The position numbers were made by a program, and so were the translations under genes. A DNA stretch of 15,749 nt from an uncultured Clostridium sp. (GTDB taxonomy: Bacteria > Bacillota > Clostridia > TANB77 > CAG-508), in contig USFC01000033.1 in the NCBI GenBank assembly GCA_900553865.1, forward strand, positions 1 to 15,749, in the 5' to 3' direction. This document shows positions 1 through 7,879 of this stretch, piece by piece (within the stretch, counting starts at the first letter, position 1; the number at the start of each line of letters is the position of its first letter). Below the pieces are notes generated by a model. The model had not been told where the DNA came from. It worked only from the letters and a program-made list of their open reading frames with translations, and did not search any database.

Positions 1-2
1 AG

Positions 3-1541
3 GATGATTCTAAAGCACAAGCTCAACAACAAGTTAACCCAAGACAGGAAACTCCAAAACCTTGGCTTAATTACCGCGTAAATTTATTTGTAGATAATAG
101 TAATTTAGAGGGTGCTCCTGTTATAATGGATTCTAATTATTCTTATCATAATATTTTTGGCAAATTGGAATATGAAAATTATTATGGAACACTAAAAACA
201 GACTATACAATGTTAAAGCCAGGTCTTCTTCAACTTGCTAATGGCGGATACATTATATTTCAAGCAAAAGACTTGCTTGCTAACGGAATCTGCTATGAAG
301 CTTTAAAGAAAGCCCTTCGTATAAAACAACTTTCTATTGAAAATAATGCAGACCAACGTTCTTCAATGGTTATGATTTCTTTAAAACCAGAGCCTATTCC
401 ACTAGATGTTAAAGTAATTATGGTAGGAAATGATTCAATTTACCAATCTTTACTTGCAATGGACAGTGATTTTAGAAAATTGTTTAAAGTAAAAGTAGAA
501 TTTGCTGAAGATGCTCCTTTAAATGAAGAAAATATGAATAAACTTGCTCAATTTGTACACGGTTTTTGTGAACAAGAAGAGCTTCCTCATTTAGATAAAG
601 CAGCTGTTGCTAAAGTGGTAGAATATGCTTCTAAAATTTCTGGTGACAAAGAAAAAATTTCTACTAGATTTACAGATATTTCTCAAGTTGTTGGTGAAGC
701 TGCAACTTGGGCTCAAATGGATAAAAAGAAAATAGTAACTGCAAATTATATAGATACAGCTTTAAAGGAAAGAATTGAAAGAGTAAAAAAATATGATGCA
801 AAATATATGGAAATGATTGAAGAAAATACTTTACTTATTGAAACAAGTGGCAGTAAAATCGGTCAAATAAATGGATTAACTGTTATGACAATTGGAGATT
901 ATACTTTTGGAAAACCTGTAAAGATTACAGCCAACACATACATGGGCAAAAATGGAATTGTTAATATTGAAAGAGAAGTTGACCTTTCTGGTTCTTCACA
1001 TTCTAAAGGAATTCTAATTTTAAGTGGCTATTTAGGCGAAATGTTTGCACAAGACTTCCCTTTATCTCTTACTGCTAGTATATGTTTTGAGCAGTTATAT
1101 AATGGTGTAGATGGCGACAGTGCTTCTAGTACAGAGCTTTATGCAATTTTATCTAGCTTATCAGGTATCCCTATTAACCAATCGCTTGCCGTTACTGGCT
1201 CTGTTAACCAAAAAGGTGAAATTCAACCAATTGGTGGAGTAAATGATAAAATAGAAGGCTTTTACCAAGTATGTAAAATGAGAGGTTTAGACGGAACACA
1301 TGGTGTTATAATACCAATTCAAAATGTTCAAAATTTAAGTCTTTCTGAAGAAATTGTAAAGGCTGTAAAAGACAAAAAATTCCACATATATGCAATCTCT
1401 TCTATTGAAGAAGGAATTGAAATTTTAACAGGCGTACCTGCCGGAAAGAAAGATTCTTATGGTCGTTTTCCTGCCGGAACAGTAAATGCATTAGTTTATG
1501 ATAAGCTTAAAAAATTCTCTAAATTTAGTAAAGACTTTTAA
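3..1541 (+). CDS. Lon-family ATP-dependent protease (LonB / COG1067-like), 5' end missing
   Basis: The frame is already open at base 3, so this is the C-terminal 512 residues of a longer protein; full-length members of this Lon-related family are roughly 750-800 residues. Taking the ATG at 126 as residue 1, the C-terminal half of the AAA module is visible: a GGYIIFQAKDLL segment (about 40-51), a sensor-1-like strand VKVIMVGNDS (95-104), and a helical lid with RFTDISQVVGEAATWA (181-196). The Lon protease domain follows. Its serine is S332 in DGDSASSTE and its lysine is K375 in GGVNDKIEGF, with the same 43-residue spacing as S679/K722 of E. coli Lon, so the active dyad is intact. The ATG at 126 is internal: the upstream residues (PWLNYRVNLFVDN, then GAPVI) are typical of the family. 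Such proteases degrade misfolded or regulatory proteins in the cytoplasm. The gene ends just before a hairpin terminator and converges on the next gene. Confidence 0.93.
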   Translation, partial: DDSKAQAQQQVNPRQETPKPWLNYRVNLFVDNSNLEGAPVIMDSNYSYHNIFGKLEYENYYGTLKTDYTMLKPGLLQLANGGYIIFQAKDLLANGICYEALKKALRIKQLSIENNADQRSSMVMISLKPEPIPLDVKVIMVGNDSIYQSLLAMDSDFRKLFKVKVEFAEDAPLNEENMNKLAQFVHGFCEQEELPHLDKAAVAKVVEYASKISGDKEKISTRFTDISQVVGEAATWAQMDKKKIVTANYIDTALKERIERVKKYDAKYMEMIEENTLLIETSGSKIGQINGLTVMTIGDYTFGKPVKITANTYMGKNGIVNIEREVDLSGSSHSKGILILSGYLGEMFAQDFPLSLTASICFEQLYNGVDGDSASSTELYAILSSLSGIPINQSLAVTGSVNQKGEIQPIGGVNDKIEGFYQVCKMRGLDGTHGVIIPIQNVQNLSLSEEIVKAVKDKKFHIYAISSIEEGIEILTGVPAGKKDSYGRFPAGTVNALVYDKLKKFSKFSKDF

Positions 1542-1545
1542 TTTA

Positions 1546-1575
1546 AGGCTGCCCAATTCGGACAGCCTATTTTTT
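1546..1575 (+). terminator. Rho-independent terminator after the Lon-like gene
   Basis: Arms AGGCTG (1546-1551) and CAGCCT (1563-1568) pair. A C/A mismatch and two further CC/GG pairs close a 5-nt loop. A T-rich run follows at 1570-1575. It starts 5 nt after the stop codon, between convergent genes. The opposite strand lacks a U-run, so termination is best supported for the + strand. Confidence 0.85.
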
Positions 1576-1595
1576 CTATTCATGCCTCTTTTGTT

Positions 1596-2297
1596 CTATT
1601 TAATTATAGCAACTATTGTATAAATTATTATTTTTAAGATACAATTTGCAAACAAAATAAAATTTGTAGCAGGAATTCCTATTTTATTTATCCTTTTATA
1701 TTCATTAACTACCTCTTCTACTTCTTCTTTTGTACATACCATATTTTTTTCGTTATACTCATATAAATATTCTTTTGCCAAAAATTCTGCTCGTGTCATA
1801 GCATCTGTTTCCAAATATGCTCTTACAAGATAATATAAAAAACTTAAAACACTTAATATTATTATGTTTAGCTCATAATTTTTAAACACGTTAAATATTG
1901 TTAATATTAGGCTAATAGCAAAATATAATATATATACATTTGAATATATAAAATTAAATATTAGCAATTTTCTATTTTGAACAGAATGCAAGCATTCATG
2001 TGCAATTGTTTGAATTCTTGTATACGTTTTTGTTATGTTTGCAATAAAAATAGTATTTGAAATTGCAATATATAGACTTGATGTTTTATCATTATTTTCT
2101 ACTATTTTTACGCTATTATTGTCTAGCTTTTCTAATATGCTTTCACACACCTTTTTGTTATTTGGAAATTTAGAAATGATTTCATCACATTTTGGGTTAT
2201 TCCCCGCTTCTTTCAGCTTTTTAAAATTAAGTTCAAAAATTATTGCTCCAATTATTAAAACGACTATTAATATTATTAATACTACTATTAATTCCAT
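1596..2297 (-). CDS. Membrane-anchored zinc metallopeptidase (YugP / Zn_peptidase_2-like)
   Basis: This is a 233-residue membrane protein. Residues 1-20 form an N-terminal membrane segment, and the zinc-binding HExxH motif is H100-E-C-L-H104. Two membrane segments lie at about 118-136 and 146-162. A second conserved acidic motif, ETDAMTRA, carries the probable third ligand E163, and a last hydrophobic segment is at 210-231. This layout (N-terminal anchor, HExxH, then an E-x-D/N-A-x-x-RA motif after a membrane pair) fits the YugP-type membrane peptidases; the substrate is unknown. An AAGGAG ribosome binding site precedes the ATG at 2297 at normal spacing. No promoter is obvious between the YlbF terminator and the start. 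The leader is filled by the structured element at 2327-2466, so expression may depend on that element or on read-through. The family assignment is good; the biological role is open. Confidence 0.8.
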   Translation of the reverse strand: MELIVVLIILIVVLIIGAIIFELNFKKLKEAGNNPKCDEIISKFPNNKKVCESILEKLDNNSVKIVENNDKTSSLYIAISNTIFIANITKTYTRIQTIAHECLHSVQNRKLLIFNFIYSNVYILYFAISLILTIFNVFKNYELNIIILSVLSFLYYLVRAYLETDAMTRAEFLAKEYLYEYNEKNMVCTKEEVEEVVNEYKRINKIGIPATNFILFANCILKIIIYTIVAIIK

Positions 2298-2326
2298 GTT
2301 ATCTTCTCCTTTTAATTATATCTATC

Positions 2327-2466
2327 AGGATAGTATATATTATTTGCAATACCGCGTAAGTCGACCAAACGAGCTACTGCGAGTGCGATTGGAGTGGCCA
2401 ACATGCTAGTAATATTATAAATGGAAGGCCGCGACACCAAGGTATAAAAATAATATATACTATCCT
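2327..2466. other. Compact structured element (candidate ncRNA, leader RNA or MITE) with 19-bp closing stem
   Basis: Terminal arms AGGATAGTATATATTATT (2327-2344) and its exact complement (2449-2466) pair, with one more T-A pair inside. After a small internal loop, ATACC (2349-2353) pairs with GGTAT (2441-2445). Inside that, GTCG (2360-2363) pairs with CGAC (2432-2435) and encloses two hairpins: CCAA/TTGG (2365-2368 with 2389-2392) and TGGCC/GGCCG (2395-2399 with 2427-2431). About half of the bases in 2346-2442 are G or C, against roughly a quarter in the flanks. It sits in the 5' leader of the minus-strand zinc peptidase, 15 nt before its ribosome binding site. The fold can be drawn on either strand. 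I recognise no named RNA family or transposon end. Confidence 0.6.
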
Positions 2467-2488
2467 TTTTATAATAATTAATAATTTT

Positions 2489-2527
2489 AAAAGTCGTAAA
2501 TGGAATTTTACCATTTACGACTTTTTT
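2489..2527 (-). terminator. Terminator after the YlbF-family gene
   Basis: A perfect 15-bp stem (2489-2503 with 2511-2525) has a 7-nt loop. It lies 5 nt beyond the stop codon of the YlbF-family gene. T-runs flank both sides, so it could act on either strand; the context favours the minus strand. Confidence 0.85.
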
Positions 2528-2532
2528 CGACA

Positions 2533-2865
2533 TTATAGTACATCTTGTACTGATTCTGCAATTATCTTATTTACATCAGCAATCATTACATTAAATTTCA
2601 CTTCTAAATCAAAATATTCTTTTATTTCTTTATTTTGAATTAATATAGTGTACATCTCTTGCAATTTTTTATTTTTATCTTCTTCCACTTCTTTTCCCTG
2701 CATTGCTAGAAGCTGAACTTCATAACGCAATTTTTCGAAGTCTTCTACCTTTTTCTTTAGTTCAGCATTAGAATCCAAACCTTTTTTAGCTGCTTTGTAC
2801 TTTTTGTATTCTTCTGAAGATTTTATTTCTCCTGCTAATTTATTTGCAGTATCATATACGTTCAT
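2533..2865 (-). CDS. YlbF/YmcA-family (Com_YlbF) protein
   Basis: This is a 110-residue, almost wholly helical and highly charged protein. It starts MNVYDTANKLAGEIKSSEEY, followed by the long amphipathic helix pattern LKKKVEDFEKLRYEVQ (about 36-51) and a C-terminal helix FDLEVKFNVMIADVNKIIAE. That is the YlbF/YmcA pattern. In Bacillus subtilis YlbF, YmcA and YaaT form a complex that acts with RNase Y in mRNA maturation and supports competence, biofilm formation and sporulation. Which paralogue this corresponds to cannot be told from sequence alone, and no partner gene is in the window. There is a purine-rich ribosome binding site (AGAGGAAA) before the ATG, an extended -10 promoter upstream inside a decayed repeat, and a strong terminator just after the stop, so it is probably a single-gene transcript. 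Confidence 0.85.
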   Translation of the reverse strand: MNVYDTANKLAGEIKSSEEYKKYKAAKKGLDSNAELKKKVEDFEKLRYEVQLLAMQGKEVEEDKNKKLQEMYTILIQNKEIKEYFDLEVKFNVMIADVNKIIAESVQDVL

Positions 2866-2888
2866 TAGATTTCCTCTTTTCTTAATTA

Positions 2889-2918
2889 ATTATACCAAAA
2901 GGGACTTTATGGTTCCAA
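2889..2918 (-). promoter_or_regulatory. Extended -10 promoter of the YlbF-family gene
   Basis: On the minus strand the -10 box TATAAT (2889-2894) is preceded by TGG, giving an extended -10. The -35-like box TTGGAA (2913-2918) is 18 nt upstream. The -35 and most of the spacer lie inside the REP-like remnant at 2895-2938. Confidence 0.6.
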
Positions 2919-2938
2919 AAGTAAACGTCCCCAATGGA
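2895..2938. repeat. Decayed REP-like palindrome related to the repeat at 7879-8000
   Basis: Outer arms CCAaaaGGGAC and GTCCCcaaTGG pair in 8 of 11 positions. An inner stem ACTTT/AAAGT with TGG/CCA closes on a TT loop. On the minus strand it reads CATTGGGGACG, then TTTACTTTTGG. Parts of this match the unit ATTTGGGGACG, then GGTCACTTTTG in the large inverted repeat at 7879-8000. It begins 4 nt past the stop codon of the glycosyltransferase gene and may also act as its terminator. Confidence 0.6.
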
Positions 2939-2941
2939 GTT

Positions 2942-4234
2942 TTAAGCATATGCATGCTTTTTCTTGAAAGCTAGTAAATTTGTTATTTCTGTATCATTAT
3001 TTTTAGCCTTCTTAGCTTTTTTTGCATTTTCTTGTGCTATTTGATTTGCTTGTTTTTCAGCCATTGTTTGGCAAATTGCTTTTTGATATGTGAAATGTGT
3101 ATCTTGTGCAATCTTGTTCCAGCTATACAATTCTTTTACCTTTGCTTTTGCATTTTTAGAAACTGTTGTAGCTAGTGCATGGTCATATAATAATGCTAAT
3201 ATTGAATCTGCTATTGAATTGCTGTTTCCTGCATAACTCTTCATTCCTGTTACGCCATGTTCTACTATTTCGTTTAATCCACCTACATCTGATACAACTG
3301 TTGGAACACCAGCAAGCATTGCTTCTAAGGCTACTATTCCGAATGGCTCATATGTGCTTGGAAATACTGCTACATCTGCGCATTTGTACATTTTTTGAAC
3401 TTGTTTTGCATCTAAATATCCTGTAAAATATACTTTATTAGCTATTCCCATGCTTTCTACTTGTGCTTTTAATTCGTCTAGCATTCCACCTTTGCCTGCT
3501 ATTATTAATTTTGCATCATTATAGTTTTCTAATATTTTAGGCATAGCTGCAATTAGATTTTGAATTCCTTTTTCATATACAAGTCTTCCCATATATAAAA
3601 TTATTTTTTCATTGTCTAAAGCATATTGTCTTCTAAATTCATAATCTCTTTCTACCCCATTGAAATTTGTTAAATTAATTCCATTTGGAATAACATTAAT
3701 TTTATCGAAAGGAAGTCCAAATAAACCTTGAATATGCCCTTTCATAAAATTACTATTTACTATTACTTCTGTAGATTCGTATGTAAGCATCCACTCTGTA
3801 TCATTTATATATCTTTGTGTTTCATCATGTATTCCGCTATTTCTTCCGCTTTCTGTTGCGTGTATTGTTGAAACAAGTGGAATATCGTAAGCATGTTTTA
3901 AAGTTTTAGCTGCATTTGCTACTAACCAATCGTGTGCATGTATTACATCGAATTTTCCTTCTTTTGCAATTATTTCTGAAGCTTTTGCTATTAAATTGAA
4001 ATTTAATTGCATTATCCAATCAATAAAATTGTTTGGCTTAATCATATAGTTATCTACCCTATATACTTCTACCCCTTTATCATTTTCATAGTAAGGCATT
4101 TCTCCCTCTCTATAAGTAACAACTGTAACATCATGACCATCTTTTATTAATCTTTTTGACAAATCATGCACTACTCTAGCGATTCCACCTACTATTCTTG
4201 GTGGGTATTCCCATGTTAGCATTAAAATTTTCAT
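2942..4234 (-). CDS. GT4 glycosyltransferase, glycogen/starch-synthase-like
   Basis: A 430-residue GT-B-fold retaining glycosyltransferase. The N-terminal domain opens with MKILMLTWEYPPRIVGGIA, whose GGI loop (16-18) binds the donor, and contains HAHDWL (99-104). The C-terminal domain has GRLVYEKG (216-223, with R217 and K222) and the EX7E motif E296-PFGIVAL-E304, followed by GVPTVVSDVGG. These are the marks of GT4 enzymes using ADP-glucose, UDP-glucose or similar donors. The divergent branching-enzyme gene next door makes an alpha-1,4-glucan or maltose-1-phosphate synthase the best guess, but the donor cannot be read from the sequence. Residues 391-430 form an Ala/Lys/Asn-rich tail unlike the catalytic core. 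It is probably transcribed from a promoter at 4288-4316, and there is a GAAAGGGG ribosome binding site about 13 nt before the ATG. Confidence 0.88.
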   Translation of the reverse strand: MKILMLTWEYPPRIVGGIARVVHDLSKRLIKDGHDVTVVTYREGEMPYYENDKGVEVYRVDNYMIKPNNFIDWIMQLNFNLIAKASEIIAKEGKFDVIHAHDWLVANAAKTLKHAYDIPLVSTIHATESGRNSGIHDETQRYINDTEWMLTYESTEVIVNSNFMKGHIQGLFGLPFDKINVIPNGINLTNFNGVERDYEFRRQYALDNEKIILYMGRLVYEKGIQNLIAAMPKILENYNDAKLIIAGKGGMLDELKAQVESMGIANKVYFTGYLDAKQVQKMYKCADVAVFPSTYEPFGIVALEAMLAGVPTVVSDVGGLNEIVEHGVTGMKSYAGNSNSIADSILALLYDHALATTVSKNAKAKVKELYSWNKIAQDTHFTYQKAICQTMAEKQANQIAQENAKKAKKAKNNDTEITNLLAFKKKHAYA

Positions 4235-4287
4235 AGGTTTTTATTAACCCCTTTCTTCTATATTTTCTTTTGTTTTTTCTTTCTACT

Positions 4288-4316
4288 ATTCTATACAAGT
4301 TTCTTGCAAAAGTAAA
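4288..4316 (-). promoter_or_regulatory. Promoter of the GT4 gene
   Basis: On the minus strand TTTACT (4311-4316) and TAGAAT (4288-4293) are separated by exactly 17 nt. The start codon is about 50 nt downstream. A 9-bp inverted repeat (4308-4316 with 4335-4343) overlaps the -35 box and could be an operator or chance in AT-rich DNA. Confidence 0.5.
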
Positions 4317-4375
4317 CATTTTTTTACAAAATATTTTACTTTTTTTCTATTTATTCTATTGAATTTATTTTGTTT

Positions 4376-4403
4376 TTGATATAGTATATATTAAGAATAA
4401 AAT
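4376..4403 (+). promoter_or_regulatory. Promoter of the DUF4912-GH57 operon
   Basis: TTGATA (4376-4381) and TAAAAT (4398-4403) have a 16-nt spacer and each match consensus at 5 of 6 bases. A short leader with the ribosome binding site AAGGAGG follows. Alternative -10-like boxes (TATAGT, TATATT) nearby make the exact start uncertain. Confidence 0.4.
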
Positions 4404-4427
4404 GCGTTATTCACTAAGGAGGAAAAT

Positions 4428-5300
4428 ATGCCTAGAAAAGCTAAAGAAAACACTGAAATAGTTGAAGAAAAAACTACTAAAAAAGCAACTGCTTCTAAAA
4501 GCACTGCTAATAAAAAAACTGCTAAACCTAAAACAAAAAAAGTAGAAACTACTGCTAGTAAAGCTAAAAACAGTGTTACTAAATCATCTGTTAAAACTAC
4601 TAAGAAGTCTACAAAAACCACTTCAAAAAAATCTACTACTACCGACAAAAAGGCTTCTAGTAAATCTACTAAAAAAACTACAAAATCTTCAACTGCACAA
4701 AAAAATGCTAAAAAAGAAAAAGTAGAAATTATAGAATACTATGACTTACCTTACCGTTACAACCAAACTGTTGTAAAAGTCTTAGCACAAACACCTAATA
4801 CTCTATTTGTTTATTGGGATATCTCTGATGAAGATAAAAATAAATATATTAAAGAATATGGAGAGTATTTTTTCAACAATACAAAGCCTGTTTTAATAAT
4901 TCATAACATAAACATGAACTATTCTTTTGAAATTGATATAAACGACTTTGCAAATAGTTGGTATTTAACTGTTGCTGATAGTAATTGTGACTATAAAATA
5001 GAACTTGGTAGACGCCCTATAAATAATTATGTAACAATTACAAATAATTACTTACACATTGCAAATTCAAATGATATAGATGCTCCAAATGACCACATTC
5101 TTTTCGATAATTTGCCTAAATTTGTATATTTTAGAAATGTAAAAAATCAAAATACTACAAAAAAAGACATAGTAAGCTTTTCTCTTCTTAAAAGAGTGGG
5201 AAAAATTTCATCTATTGAAGAATTTTACAAAAAAATGTATGCAAATGAAAAAATTAGCTTTGACAAACTAGACTTAAGAAATCCATCTTCAAAGTTCTAA
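4428..5300 (+). CDS. DUF4912 protein with long Lys/Thr-rich N-terminal tail
   Basis: A 290-residue protein in two parts. Residues 1-100 are low-complexity Lys/Thr/Ser/Ala sequence resembling histone H1 or polybasic tails, with no predicted fold. From about 102 it matches the DUF4912 pattern: YYDLPYRYNQTVVKVLAQTP, then LFVYWDIS (126-133) and NSWYLTVADSNCDYKIELG (176-194). DUF4912 domains are often found beside alpha-glucan metabolism genes, as here, and look like beta-sandwich or carbohydrate-binding modules. A binding or scaffolding role in glucan handling is inference. The ATG follows AAGGAGG at good spacing. The GH57 gene starts 24 nt after the stop, so the two are almost certainly co-transcribed. 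The divergent GT4 gene also ends in a Lys-rich tail. Confidence 0.82.
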   Translation: MPRKAKENTEIVEEKTTKKATASKSTANKKTAKPKTKKVETTASKAKNSVTKSSVKTTKKSTKTTSKKSTTTDKKASSKSTKKTTKSSTAQKNAKKEKVEIIEYYDLPYRYNQTVVKVLAQTPNTLFVYWDISDEDKNKYIKEYGEYFFNNTKPVLIIHNINMNYSFEIDINDFANSWYLTVADSNCDYKIELGRRPINNYVTITNNYLHIANSNDIDAPNDHILFDNLPKFVYFRNVKNQNTTKKDIVSFSLLKRVGKISSIEEFYKKMYANEKISFDKLDLRNPSSKF

Positions 5301-5324
5301 TAAATTTATAAGGAGAAAATACCA

Positions 5325-6914
5325 ATGAATGCACCAAAAGGATACGTAAGCTTTGTGCTACACGCACATTTGCCTTTTATACATCACCCAGAAAGTGAAA
5401 ATTATTTAGAGGAACAATGGTTATTTGAAGCAATTTCAGAAACCTACATTCCTCTTTTGCTTAATTTTGAAAAATTAGTGGAAGAAAAAGTAGACTTTTC
5501 TATTACCATGTCTATGACTCCTCCACTTTTAAATATGCTTGATAATAAGTTATTACAAAAAAGATATATTAAATATTTAAAAAAACATATTGAACTTGCT
5601 AAAAAAGAAATTGAAAGAACTACATATGACAAACGAGTAAATGACCTTTCTAAATATTATTTTGAAAGGTATTCTAACGATTTACATGTTTTCCACGACA
5701 TTTATAATGATAATATTATTCAAGGTTTTAAACACTTTCAAGATTTAGGTGTTTTGGAAATTATAACCTGTGGAGCAACACATGGATATTTTCCAATTTT
5801 ATATTTAACTGAACAAACTGTAAAAGCTCAAATTGCAGTAGGAGTACAAAACTATGAAAAATATTTTGGCAGAAAACCACGTGGAATTTGGCTTCCTGAA
5901 TGTGGATATGTTCCAGAAGCAGACAAATATTTAAAAGAATTTGGCATACAATATATTATTACCGAAACACATGGAATTTTATACGCTGACCCTACGCCAG
6001 TTTATGGGACCTACTCTCCTATAGTTTCTCCCGAAGGAATTGTTGCCTTTGGTAGAGATATGGAATCTTCAAGGCAAGTGTGGAGTTCTATAAATGGTTA
6101 CCCTGGTGATTTTAACTATCGTGAATTTTACAGAGATATTGGATATGATGCACCTTACGACTACATTAAACCATACATTACTCATGACGGAATTAGAGTT
6201 CACACTGGAATTAAATACCATAGAATTACTGGAAAATGTGAAAAAAAAGACATTTATAATATTCAATGGGCAAAAGACTCTTGTGAAAAACAAGCAGGCC
6301 ACTTCTTAGACTGTAGAAAAGAACAAATAAATATGGCTGCATCTTTTATGGATAAGCCCCCTATTATACTTTGCCCTTATGACGCTGAACTTTATGGTCA
6401 CTGGTGGTATGAAGGTCCATATTGGTTGTATATACTTTTCAAAAAAATCCATTTTGACCAAAATGAATTTAAACTAACTACTCCCGGTAAATATATAGAT
6501 ATGTATCCTGAAATGCAAGTATGTACACCTTGCCGTTCTAGTTGGGGTGCAAATGGTTACAGCCAAGTGTGGCTTAACGAAACAAATGACTACGTTCATC
6601 GTCATTTACATGTTGCTGGAGATAAAATGGTTGAACTTGCTCATACCTTCTACAATGAAAAAAACAAAACAAAAATTAGAGCTTTAAATCAATGTGCACG
6701 TGAACTTTTACTTGCACAAAGTAGTGATTGGCTATTCATTATTACAAACGGTACAATGGTTGATTATGCTAAAAAAAGAATAAAAGACCACATTGGACGT
6801 TTTACAAAGCTATACAATCAAATAAAAGAAAACAGTATAGATTTAGATTTTCTTAAACTTGTGGAAAAAAGAGATTGTATTTTCCCTGAAATTGATTATA
6901 AAATATACTATTAA
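5325..6914 (+). CDS. GH57 1,4-alpha-glucan branching enzyme
   Basis: A 529-residue enzyme that cuts an alpha-1,4-glucan chain and re-attaches it by an alpha-1,6 bond, making branched storage glucan in the cytoplasm. The N-terminal GH57 (beta/alpha)7 barrel begins SFVLHAHLPF (H13, H15). The nucleophile is E192 in GIWLPECGY and the acid/base is D353 in CPYDAELYGHWW; both catalytic motifs are intact. Length fits bacterial GH57 branching enzymes of about 520 residues. The helical C-terminal part includes CRSSWGANGYSQVWLN, a segment typical of this subfamily rather than of 4-alpha-glucanotransferases. The ribosome binding site AAGGAG lies 24 nt downstream of the DUF4912 stop. The divergent GT4 synthase would supply linear chains for it. 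No hairpin terminator was seen in the 113 nt after the stop. Confidence 0.93.
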   Translation: MNAPKGYVSFVLHAHLPFIHHPESENYLEEQWLFEAISETYIPLLLNFEKLVEEKVDFSITMSMTPPLLNMLDNKLLQKRYIKYLKKHIELAKKEIERTTYDKRVNDLSKYYFERYSNDLHVFHDIYNDNIIQGFKHFQDLGVLEIITCGATHGYFPILYLTEQTVKAQIAVGVQNYEKYFGRKPRGIWLPECGYVPEADKYLKEFGIQYIITETHGILYADPTPVYGTYSPIVSPEGIVAFGRDMESSRQVWSSINGYPGDFNYREFYRDIGYDAPYDYIKPYITHDGIRVHTGIKYHRITGKCEKKDIYNIQWAKDSCEKQAGHFLDCRKEQINMAASFMDKPPIILCPYDAELYGHWWYEGPYWLYILFKKIHFDQNEFKLTTPGKYIDMYPEMQVCTPCRSSWGANGYSQVWLNETNDYVHRHLHVAGDKMVELAHTFYNEKNKTKIRALNQCARELLLAQSSDWLFIITNGTMVDYAKKRIKDHIGRFTKLYNQIKENSIDLDFLKLVEKRDCIFPEIDYKIYY

Positions 6915-7027
6915 ATATATTTTTTTCAAGCCCAAGTTACCAAAATTTCCTCTTTCGAATAAAATATGTATATCTAAAGTTTTTTAGTAGATAATAATAC
7001 ATATAAAAAGAAAGGGGATTTTTTAGT

Positions 7028-7879
7028 ATGAAATCTTTTTGTATAAAAACAAACAATAATGAAATTATAAATTATCTATTAAAAAATGTAGAAGCCTCTT
7101 CTTTAGAAAATATTTATTTTATAAGCAAAAAATTCAAATGCTATAACAATGTAATTCTTCACTACAAAGGAAATTCTGTAAGTGCTTTTTTAAACTTTCT
7201 AGCTGATTTACTTGCTGATTGCATCATATTTTTCTATGAACCTATTTTAATAAAAAGAATTATAAATTCTCAATATTTTTATTTTGATGATTTTGAAAAA
7301 AAACTTATTGAAGAAAATTGCTACGAACATATTATTTTAGAAGAATGTTCCAATTTTAAATATAAAAAGCAAGAACTTTGGACTTCTATATTAGAATATA
7401 TAACTTCAAACAAATCCATGGTATTAGACGGCTTTGTTACCTTTAGATTAGGAAATTATCTTTCTACCTTAGAAGAAATAGTAGACAATAGTGTAAATGA
7501 ATATGTTATTGAAAAAGAGTATACAGAATTTATAAATTTGCTAAAACTATATATAGATGCTAAAGAACCTGTTTCTTCTATCATTCATTTAATTTACACA
7601 AATGGAAATTCAATTTTGTTAAATGAAAATAAAAATGTTATAAATTTAAAAGACAATAATTTTAATGCAAAATATTTATCAGATATTTCATTTTCTTCAA
7701 ATGATTACGCATTAAATGCCTTGCTTACTCTTCTTCCTCGAAAAATTGAAATCCACTTGGTTGGTCCAGAAGACGAATTTATAAGCACCTTAAAACTAGT
7801 CTTTGGAAATAGAATTTCTATTTGCAATGACTGTAATATCTGCAGAACTTACCGAATACTAAATAACGTAAGCAAATAA
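7028..7879 (+). CDS. ytxC: YtxC-like sporulation protein
   Basis: A 283-residue protein with no signal peptide or clear membrane segment. The central motif GFVTFRLGNYLSTLEEIVDN (135-154) followed by EYVIEKEYTEFINLLKLYI, and a C-terminal half ending in a Cys cluster CNDCNIC (266-272), match the conserved part of the putative sporulation protein YtxC. The N-terminal 120 residues are weakly conserved in the family and not informative here. YtxC is found in endospore formers, but its molecular function is unknown. The gene has an AAAGGGG ribosome binding site about 11 nt before the ATG; I found no convincing sigma-A or sporulation-sigma promoter. A REP-like inverted repeat begins on the last base of its stop codon and presumably ends its transcript. 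It converges on the rhodanese gene. Confidence 0.8.
   Translation: MKSFCIKTNNNEIINYLLKNVEASSLENIYFISKKFKCYNNVILHYKGNSVSAFLNFLADLLADCIIFFYEPILIKRIINSQYFYFDDFEKKLIEENCYEHIILEECSNFKYKKQELWTSILEYITSNKSMVLDGFVTFRLGNYLSTLEEIVDNSVNEYVIEKEYTEFINLLKLYIDAKEPVSSIIHLIYTNGNSILLNENKNVINLKDNNFNAKYLSDISFSSNDYALNALLTLLPRKIEIHLVGPEDEFISTLKLVFGNRISICNDCNICRTYRILNNVSK

Noticed and set aside
2346..2366. ATACCGCG resembling the end of a T-box antiterminator
   Set aside because: The rest of the T-box (specifier stem, GGTGG half, downstream tRNA synthetase or transporter gene) is missing, and no + strand gene follows for about 2 kb.
2035..2409. A 124-codon + strand frame
   Set aside because: It is antisense to the zinc peptidase and continues into the structured element, with no ribosome binding site or recognisable domain.
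2312..2533. A 73-codon minus-strand reading frame between the YlbF and zinc-peptidase genes
   Set aside because: It runs through a terminator hairpin and the structured element, its start has no ribosome binding site, and its composition changes along its length. It is explained better by non-coding structure.
6915..7027. A sporulation-sigma promoter before ytxC (CATATAAA near 7000)
   Set aside because: No matching -35 box lies at the right distance, and such boxes arise by chance in DNA this AT-rich.
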